A stretch of 10,975 nucleotides of DNA, from the NCBI GenBank assembly GCA_946405695.1, contig CAMJIA010000051.1:1-10975 (forward strand), given 5' to 3'. Of this stretch, positions 5,974 through 10,975 are shown piece after piece. The notes below the pieces were generated by a model. That model was not told the origin of the DNA. It was given only the letters and a program-made list of their open reading frames with translations, and did not search any database. The stretch is from an uncultured Prevotellaceae bacterium. Its GTDB lineage: Bacteria; Bacteroidota; Bacteroidia; Bacteroidales; Bacteroidaceae. A program made the position numbers and the translations under genes. The number at the start of each line of letters is the position of its first letter. The first letter of the stretch is position 1.

Positions 5974-8334
5974 TTAGTTATAGAAGTTCCACGACACGCC
6001 CACACGCATAATACGTGTATTGGTTGGGTAGTGTGGTGCCAGGAAGTAATTTTTCGAAACTGAGCTGGCATTCACATGATTAAAGGCAACGAAGAAGCGG
6101 GCACGTTTCAGGTGCATGTTGGCATAAACGTCGATGAATGGATAGTTGCCAATGCGCACAGTACTGTTTCCATTCTGCTGAACGGCAAACTGACTAATCT
6201 GTGGCAGATAGTCGGGAGCCTCATAAGCTGTAAAATATGTCAGACAGCCACCTAGTTCTACGCTCAGCACACGAGCTATCTTGAACTTTAGGTAGAGGTT
6301 CGAGAAGATGTTCAGCGTGGGCAGTGGCAGCACACTCTTCATGCTGGCGTTCTGGTAGGTGATGATATTCTCCCAGTTCACCGGTCCCAGTGTGAAGTCC
6401 TGCTTCAGCTGCAGTGTCAACACGTTGATGTTGGCTGCCTCCTGGAAGACGCCACCCGTCAGTGCTGTACGTATCGTGTCGTTGTTGTTATAGCTCATGC
6501 CGAAGTAGGTGTAGTTCTGTATCTCGTCAACAGCCACACGAACCGTAGTACGCGTCTTGTCGTAAGAGAAAACACCTTCCAGATGTGTGTGTGTCTCAGG
6601 ACTCAAGGAGTTCTCCCACCAGAGGTGCTTGGAGTGATAGTTTCTTTGGAAGTAGCCAGGTGTCTTTCGTAGGAAATTGGCCTTTGCTGCCAGTCTAACG
6701 GTATCGCCAAACAGCGGGAAGTTCAGATCGGTACTGAAGTTCAGGTCCAGCTTTCCTGGGTCTGCACCAGCCAATCCAATCTCACCACCCACATTGAAGT
6801 GGAATGTATGGCCTTGTGTCTTCGACAGTTTTCCACCAACGGTCACGTCATACTCTGTGTGGCGCTCCATGTGGTAGGCGGTGGCTTCATTTTCCAGGAA
6901 CGGCATCTGGTAATTACGGTGTTCGTAAGCGATGAATCCCTTCAGACCCGCCTTCATGTATTTGTTGAAACCCTCCAGCAGAGCTAGTGCAAAGGTATTC
7001 TTAACCGTTGTCAGTTTATATTTGTCGTAGATGCCTTCCCCCGAATAACTATTCTCGTCGTCCAGGTCATAGTATGTGTTGGCATAGTAGTATTTGGGGG
7101 TGACGTAGGCCTGGTAGATACGGTCGTAGTTGTTGATGTCCAGTGTATGAATGAAGCTTGTGACAGGCACGTATTCACGTTTCATATACTGGTCCAGACT
7201 ATCCTGCTCTTGTTGCACGGTCAATATGCTGTCGAGCGATTCGGCAGAGTCAATCTTGACACGTGTTGTGTCAGGTTGTTGTTTGTCGGTTGTGGGTTTA
7301 GTGACAGGTTCGTTGCCCATAATCTTCGCATCAGCAGGACGACCTGCAGGAGCATTGCTTACAGGCTTGTCTTTGGGGCGACCTTTCGGAGCCTCGTCCT
7401 CGTCTTTCTCCTCGTTGTTCTTGGCATTAGCCTTTGCCGATGCTGCTGCAAACTGGCGTGCTTTGATTTCTTCGTCAGTCATTTTGACTTTGCGGTAAAA
7501 ACCGACATTGTAACGATGTGTCAGGAAGAGGTGTTGCGAAATGTTGCGGTTCCAGTTCTTCTCTAGTATTGAGGGTATCTCGTTTTCCGAATACTGCTCT
7601 GTATACAGTTCTGGGTGCGTGATGTAGTTGTCACTTGTGATTCCACCGTTCTCGCTGGTCTTATGCTGATAGGTTGAGGCGAGAATGTGCATCTGGTAAC
7701 GGTCGCCACGATAGCTGCCAAACACCGATCCGCGGAAGTGTGATACATTCTGGTTCTTGTAGTAACCAATGGCATAGTGGTAGTCCAGATCAAAGCCAAA
7801 CCCCAGACGTTTGTTGGCATTAACGGCAAATTTCGCACGGAAATGGTCCTCACCATTCTGTTGGTTACCACAGTTCTCGTAGGTCAGGTTGGTATAGGGC
7901 GACAGCGTGTTCAGAAAGTGGAAATCCTCTGGCTGTTTGATGGTGTAGTCGTAACCATCGACAAAGAAGAATTCACTTGCCTTCTTACGGTCTATGAAAA
8001 TACGGCTCAGTCGGGTAGAGTAGTTATTGCCGATGGAGTTATACTCACCATAGAGTCCTGTATTGTAGATGCTGTTCTGGTAAAGATGGTGCATCGTGTC
8101 GAGCTCGCAGGGAGTAATATCGCCAAAGTGTCGGTCTACCGTCCATGCCCATACGCCTTTGGGCACCTCTTTGTTGCTACCCAACGAGTCGCGTTTGTTG
8201 GGATTGAAGTTGCCGTTGGCGTCGTAGGTGTTGGTGACGTTTCCGTCCCTGTCCAACTCTTGAAACGTTTGTGCCTGCATGGTGGTCATGCAGACAACGA
8301 GTAGGAAGTATAGTGTGCTTCTTCTAATGTTCAT
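5974..8334 (-). CDS. Putative outer-membrane porin (Bacteroidetes Porin_10/DUF4289-like)
   Basis: 786 residues. The N-terminus is a signal peptide (basic NIRRS, hydrophobic core to about residue 18, likely cut near MQA-QT at 21-22), so the protein is exported. The segment at 57-116 (VPKGVWAWTVDRHFGD, then GLYGEYNSIGNN and RIFIDRK) fits the conserved opening of Bacteroidetes putative porins. Most of the rest alternates aromatic and polar residues as in amphipathic beta strands, and the chain ends in VGVSWNFYN, an aromatic terminal strand typical of outer-membrane barrels. A charged, Pro/Ala/Lys-rich stretch at about 286-385 interrupts the barrel pattern. It contains two related pieces, APKGRPKDK and APAGRPADAK. 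The start codon overlaps the stop of the upstream small gene (ATGA). The transported solute is unknown. Confidence 0.85.
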   Translation of the reverse strand: MNIRRSTLYFLLVVCMTTMQAQTFQELDRDGNVTNTYDANGNFNPNKRDSLGSNKEVPKGVWAWTVDRHFGDITPCELDTMHHLYQNSIYNTGLYGEYNSIGNNYSTRLSRIFIDRKKASEFFFVDGYDYTIKQPEDFHFLNTLSPYTNLTYENCGNQQNGEDHFRAKFAVNANKRLGFGFDLDYHYAIGYYKNQNVSHFRGSVFGSYRGDRYQMHILASTYQHKTSENGGITSDNYITHPELYTEQYSENEIPSILEKNWNRNISQHLFLTHRYNVGFYRKVKMTDEEIKARQFAAASAKANAKNNEEKDEDEAPKGRPKDKPVSNAPAGRPADAKIMGNEPVTKPTTDKQQPDTTRVKIDSAESLDSILTVQQEQDSLDQYMKREYVPVTSFIHTLDINNYDRIYQAYVTPKYYYANTYYDLDDENSYSGEGIYDKYKLTTVKNTFALALLEGFNKYMKAGLKGFIAYEHRNYQMPFLENEATAYHMERHTEYDVTVGGKLSKTQGHTFHFNVGGEIGLAGADPGKLDLNFSTDLNFPLFGDTVRLAAKANFLRKTPGYFQRNYHSKHLWWENSLSPETHTHLEGVFSYDKTRTTVRVAVDEIQNYTYFGMSYNNNDTIRTALTGGVFQEAANINVLTLQLKQDFTLGPVNWENIITYQNASMKSVLPLPTLNIFSNLYLKFKIARVLSVELGGCLTYFTAYEAPDYLPQISQFAVQQNGNSTVRIGNYPFIDVYANMHLKRARFFVAFNHVNASSVSKNYFLAPHYPTNTRIMRVGVSWNFYN

Positions 8335-8501
8335 GTCGACTTAATCATTCTCAGTCCCGACTCGATGAATTTCAGTATCATCGATGCCAGGATAATGTAT
8401 GTTCCTGTCTCGCGGTTGACGCTGTAGAATACGTACATACCGATAGCTGCACCCACTATGAATATCAGGTTTAGCCAGTTACGAATCACTTTGAGACTCA
8501 T
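8331..8501 (-). CDS. Small two-helix membrane protein (56 aa), unknown function
   Basis: The frame starts at the ATG at 8499-8501 and ends at the TGA at 8331-8333. It begins MSLKVIRNWLNLIFIVGA and has two hydrophobic segments, about 10-28 and 34-47, joined by a short polar turn (NRETGT). Basic residues at both ends (K4, R7; R51, K54) suggest both termini are cytoplasmic. Its start overlaps the DUF4468 stop and its stop overlaps the porin start, each as ATGA. This double coupling is strong evidence that a gene too short for many gene finders is real. I recognise no named family. Its place between a secreted protein and a porin hints at an envelope role, which is inference only. Confidence 0.78.
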   Translation of the reverse strand: MSLKVIRNWLNLIFIVGAAIGMYVFYSVNRETGTYIILASMILKFIESGLRMIKST

Positions 8502-9112
8502 TTCAGCAGACTCTCAAATTTGTTGAACAGGAAGTCTTTGCGGTCGATGGTCTTACGACGGAACTTTGCGGAAACGGGCAGCAAACGGGTACCTTTCTTG
8601 TTCAGTGCCTCTTTGTCGCTAATCCACTCTTCAGCAGTGTAGTTCTGGGGTTGGCGCTCTTCGTCATAGATGTAGCGGATATTAGCCATCACAATGTCGG
8701 CCTTGCCATCGCTGCAAGTGGCTTTGATGGCATAAATCATGCGAGTCTGGTCCAACATGATGGCTGTAGACTTGAAGACGAGCCACTCATTGAACGTAGC
8801 AGCCAACTCATGTTTCTCCTTGTTATCAATGACGATGCGTGCTGCCACCTGATTTTGTTCGCCTGTCATCTTTTCCAGATAAGCTTTCACGATGTCGAAC
8901 ACCTGATCGGCTTTCTTCCCTGGGGCATTGATGGTCTTGCTGAACACCACCTTGCCGTCTACCTCAGTTACGGCTCCCTTCAGGTATTTAGCGTCTTTGT
9001 TGACGTTTTCTTTTGCTTTCGTTTCTTCCACCTCAGGCTTCTCCCAGGTGTTGGCTTGTGCCCACATGGTCAGTGGCATCAAGGCCATCATGACTATTAG
9101 AATCTTTTTCAT
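8498..9112 (-). CDS. Secreted DUF4468 domain-containing protein
   Basis: 204 residues from the ATG at 9110-9112. The first 20 residues form a signal peptide (MKKILIVMMALMPLTMWAQA), with cleavage likely after WA or QA, so the product is periplasmic or surface-linked; no lipobox cysteine is seen. A charged linker (22-42) leads to a domain with KGAVTEVDGKVVFSKTI at 45-61, followed by alternating helices and strands including YAIKATCSDGKADIVMANIRY. This resembles DUF4468, a family found mostly in Bacteroidetes with a TBP-like fold and no known activity. An in-frame ATG at 9160 would add 16 residues that hide the signal peptide and run through the promoter, so the shorter start is preferred. It is the first gene of a coupled set with the 56-residue protein and the porin. 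Confidence 0.85.
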   Translation of the reverse strand: MKKILIVMMALMPLTMWAQANTWEKPEVEETKAKENVNKDAKYLKGAVTEVDGKVVFSKTINAPGKKADQVFDIVKAYLEKMTGEQNQVAARIVIDNKEKHELAATFNEWLVFKSTAIMLDQTRMIYAIKATCSDGKADIVMANIRYIYDEERQPQNYTAEEWISDKEALNKKGTRLLPVSAKFRRKTIDRKDFLFNKFESLLK

Positions 9113-9139
9113 TTTTGCTGTTGTTTTTCTATTTTCGTG

Positions 9140-9147
9140 CAAAGTTA
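9140..9147 (-). promoter_or_regulatory. Probable -7 promoter box for the DUF4468-porin-menA cluster
   Basis: On the minus strand these bases read TAACTTTG, an exact match to the Bacteroidetes -7 consensus TAnnTTTG. It lies 27 bases before the chosen ATG, and the leader between is A-rich, as is usual for Bacteroidetes initiation regions. No TTG-type -33 element is present at the expected distance; that region falls within the AT heptamer repeat. Confidence 0.6.
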
Positions 9148-9151
9148 CGAA

Positions 9152-9186
9152 ATAATTCATAATTCATAATTCATAATTTATAATTA
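9152..9186. repeat. Heptamer tandem repeat ATAATTN x5
   Basis: Three perfect copies of ATAATTC (9152-9158, 9159-9165, 9166-9172) are followed by ATAATTT and ATAATTA. The ends are complementary (AATAATT at 9151-9157 and AATTATT at 9182-9188), so a weak AT-only hairpin is possible. The tract lies between the end of uvrB and the -7 box of the DUF4468 gene, where the -33 contact of RNA polymerase would fall. I see no other terminator after uvrB, so it might also contribute to ending that transcript. Confidence 0.85.
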
Positions 9187-9212
9187 TTTCATTGCAGTAG
9201 GGTATTTTCACT

Positions 9213-10975
9213 TTATTTAAGTTCCAATTCCTTTTGTAGGCGGATTATCTCGTCGCGATACTGGGCAGCCTGCAGGAAATCGAGCTTCTTGGCAGCCTCC
9301 TTCATCAGACGCGTGGTCTCAGCAATGCTCTTTTCCAATTGTGGACGCGTCATCTGCTCGATAATCGGGTCGGCAGCAAAGGCAGCTGTTGGCTGTTGAT
9401 TATTAGCTGAAAGCTTTTGACCATTGGCCTCGCGTTCCAGGTCAACCAACGAGACACTCAAAGCCTTCTTTATTTGGGTTGGCGTGATACCATGTTCCTC
9501 GTTGTATTTCAGCTGTTTAGTGCGACGACGGAGTGTCTCATCGATAGTTAGCTGCATGGAGTGCGTAATGGTGTCAGCATACATGATGACCTTGCCGTTG
9601 ACGTTACGGGCTGCACGCCCTGCTGTCTGCGTTAACGAGCGATGCGAGCGCAGGAAACCTTCCTTGTCGGCATCCAGAATAGCCACCAGCGATACCTCCG
9701 GCAGGTCCAGTCCCTCGCGTAACAGGTTTACACCCACCAGCACGTCAAAGGTGCCATTGCGCAGGTTCTCCAATATTTTTACGCGCTCCAGTGTCGTCAC
9801 CTCGCTATGAATATAAGCTGTCTGGATGCCGTGGTTCAGCAGATATTCGCTAAGCTCCTCGGCCATTCGCTTGGTCAGTGTCGTCACAAGTACACGCTCC
9901 TTGCGCTCTATGCGCTGATGTATCTCGTCCATCAGGTCGTCTATCTGGTTCTCTGTGGGTCGCACCTCAATCTCTGGGTCAAGCAGTCCCGTAGGACGGA
10001 TAACCTGTTCCACAACAACGCCCTCAGCTTCCTGCAGTTCGTAGTCGGCAGGGGTGGCAGAGACGTAGATGACCTGTGGTGTCAACTCCTTGAACTCCTC
10101 GAACGTCAGCGGGCGATTGTCGAAGGCTGCAGGCAGACGGAAGGCATATTCCACAAGGTTGGTTTTGCGGGCCCTGTCGCCACCATACATTGCACCAATC
10201 TGAGGCACAGAGACGTGACTCTCGTCGATGACCAACAGGAAGTCGTCAGGGAAGAAGTCCAGCAGACAGTAGGGGCGCTCGCCAGCCTGTCGCCCGTCAA
10301 AGTAGCGCGAATAGTTCTCGATGCCTGAACAGTGTCCCAGTTCCTTGATCATCTCCATGTCATATTCCACGCGCTCCTTGATGCGCTGAGCCTTGATGTT
10401 GTCGCCCTGTTCCTCGAAGAATGCCACCTGCTTCACCAGATCGTCTTGAATCTGTCGTATGGCCGAGTTGGTCTGTTCCTGCGTGGTAGTAAATAGGTTG
10501 GCAGGGTAGAGTTTATACTCCTCAAACGAGGCCAATCGCGTCATATCCATGCTGTCCAACTCTTCAATGGTATCTATCTCGTCGTCCCAAAAAGTAATGC
10601 GCAACACAGCCTCCGAATAGGCCATTGCGACATCGATGGTGTCACCCTTCACACGAAAACAACCACGCTTCAGTTCCAGGTCGTTGCGGACATATAGCGC
10701 ACCTACCAATTTTCTTAACAGTGCGTTACGGTCTAGAATTTGTCCACGATGTATTTCAATGATGTTCTCGTTCAACGCTACCGGACTCCCCATGCCGTAA
10801 ATACATGAAACCGATGACACAATGACAACATCATTTCTACCTGACATTAAGGCACTTACTGCACGTAGTCTCAGTCGGTCAATTTCTTCATTAATGGATA
10901 AATCCTTCTCAATGTAAGTATCGGTAGTAGGCAGATAAGCCTCTGGTTGGTAGTAGTCATAATAGCTGACATAAT
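9213..10975 (-). CDS. uvrB: UvrABC excision nuclease subunit B (5' end outside the window)
   Basis: 586 residues are visible; the frame is open to the right edge, so about 90 N-terminal residues, including the Walker A loop, are missing. UvrB receives DNA lesions from UvrA, checks the strand by inserting its beta-hairpin, and recruits UvrC for incision. The visible part opens with the hairpin motif YYDYYQPEAY and continues DTYIEKD and SSVSCIYG. The Walker B motif DESH is at 10226-10215, SATPADYELQ follows, then helicase motif V (REGLDLPEVS) and motif VI QTAGRAARN at 9629-9603. The last 45 residues are a UVR domain (9353-9216), which binds UvrA and UvrC. An internal ATG at 10847 is not the start, because conserved UvrB sequence continues upstream. 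It ends about 100 bases before the DUF4468 gene. Confidence 0.98.
   Translation of the reverse strand, partial: YVSYYDYYQPEAYLPTTDTYIEKDLSINEEIDRLRLRAVSALMSGRNDVVIVSSVSCIYGMGSPVALNENIIEIHRGQILDRNALLRKLVGALYVRNDLELKRGCFRVKGDTIDVAMAYSEAVLRITFWDDEIDTIEELDSMDMTRLASFEEYKLYPANLFTTTQEQTNSAIRQIQDDLVKQVAFFEEQGDNIKAQRIKERVEYDMEMIKELGHCSGIENYSRYFDGRQAGERPYCLLDFFPDDFLLVIDESHVSVPQIGAMYGGDRARKTNLVEYAFRLPAAFDNRPLTFEEFKELTPQVIYVSATPADYELQEAEGVVVEQVIRPTGLLDPEIEVRPTENQIDDLMDEIHQRIERKERVLVTTLTKRMAEELSEYLLNHGIQTAYIHSEVTTLERVKILENLRNGTFDVLVGVNLLREGLDLPEVSLVAILDADKEGFLRSHRSLTQTAGRAARNVNGKVIMYADTITHSMQLTIDETLRRRTKQLKYNEEHGITPTQIKKALSVSLVDLEREANGQKLSANNQQPTAAFAADPIIEQMTRPQLEKSIAETTRLMKEAAKKLDFLQAAQYRDEIIRLQKELELK

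Noticed and set aside
7777..8304. 175-codon open frame antisense to the porin gene
   Set aside because: The porin frame has a signal peptide, family motifs and coupled neighbours. The antisense product has no recognisable pattern and no promoter.
9113..9160. Upstream ATG extending the DUF4468 protein by 16 residues
   Set aside because: It starts in the heptamer repeat, runs through the -7 box and would bury a clear signal peptide beginning at the ATG at 9112.
10845..10847. ATG at 10847 as the start of uvrB
   Set aside because: Forty-two further in-frame codons to the window edge encode conserved UvrB sequence (YYDYYQPEAY, DTYIEKD), so the gene simply runs out of the window.

Overview
The window looks like chromosomal housekeeping DNA from a Bacteroidales bacterium, most likely Prevotella or a close relative. 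The evidence is the atpF-atpH-atpA-atpG order with atpG last, the lineage-type insertions in the alpha and gamma subunits, a DUF4468 secreted protein, a Bacteroidetes-type putative porin, the lack of Shine-Dalgarno sequences, and -7 boxes of the TAnnTTTG type. The genus is inferred, not proven.

Left arm, plus strand (1-3339): the 3' end of the F1Fo ATP synthase operon. It holds the last codons of atpF (b), then atpH (delta), atpA (alpha) and atpG (gamma). A strong intrinsic terminator follows atpG, so beta and epsilon are not downstream. In Bacteroidales they normally lie at the front of the operon.

Middle, plus strand (3318-4405): a probable promoter lies partly inside the atp terminator. 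It drives an RluA-family pseudouridine synthase with almost no 5' leader. A 53-residue two-helix membrane protein is coupled to it by an ATGA overlap. Its stop codon overlaps the stop codon of the convergent menA gene.

Right arm, minus strand (10975 down to 4402): uvrB enters from the right edge, lacking its N-terminus, and ends at 9213. An AT-rich heptamer repeat and a TAnnTTTG box then precede a compact five-gene cluster: DUF4468 secreted protein, 56-residue membrane protein, outer-membrane porin, HD-domain phosphohydrolase and menA. The first three genes are joined by two ATGA start/stop overlaps, and the HD gene overlaps menA by 14 bases. The cluster joins envelope genes to menaquinone synthesis and is probably one transcript.

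I see no mobile element, CRISPR array, tRNA, rRNA or defence system. The least described content is two small membrane proteins, two kinds of short intergenic repeat, and a terminator and promoter sharing the same DNA. No exotic system is evident.
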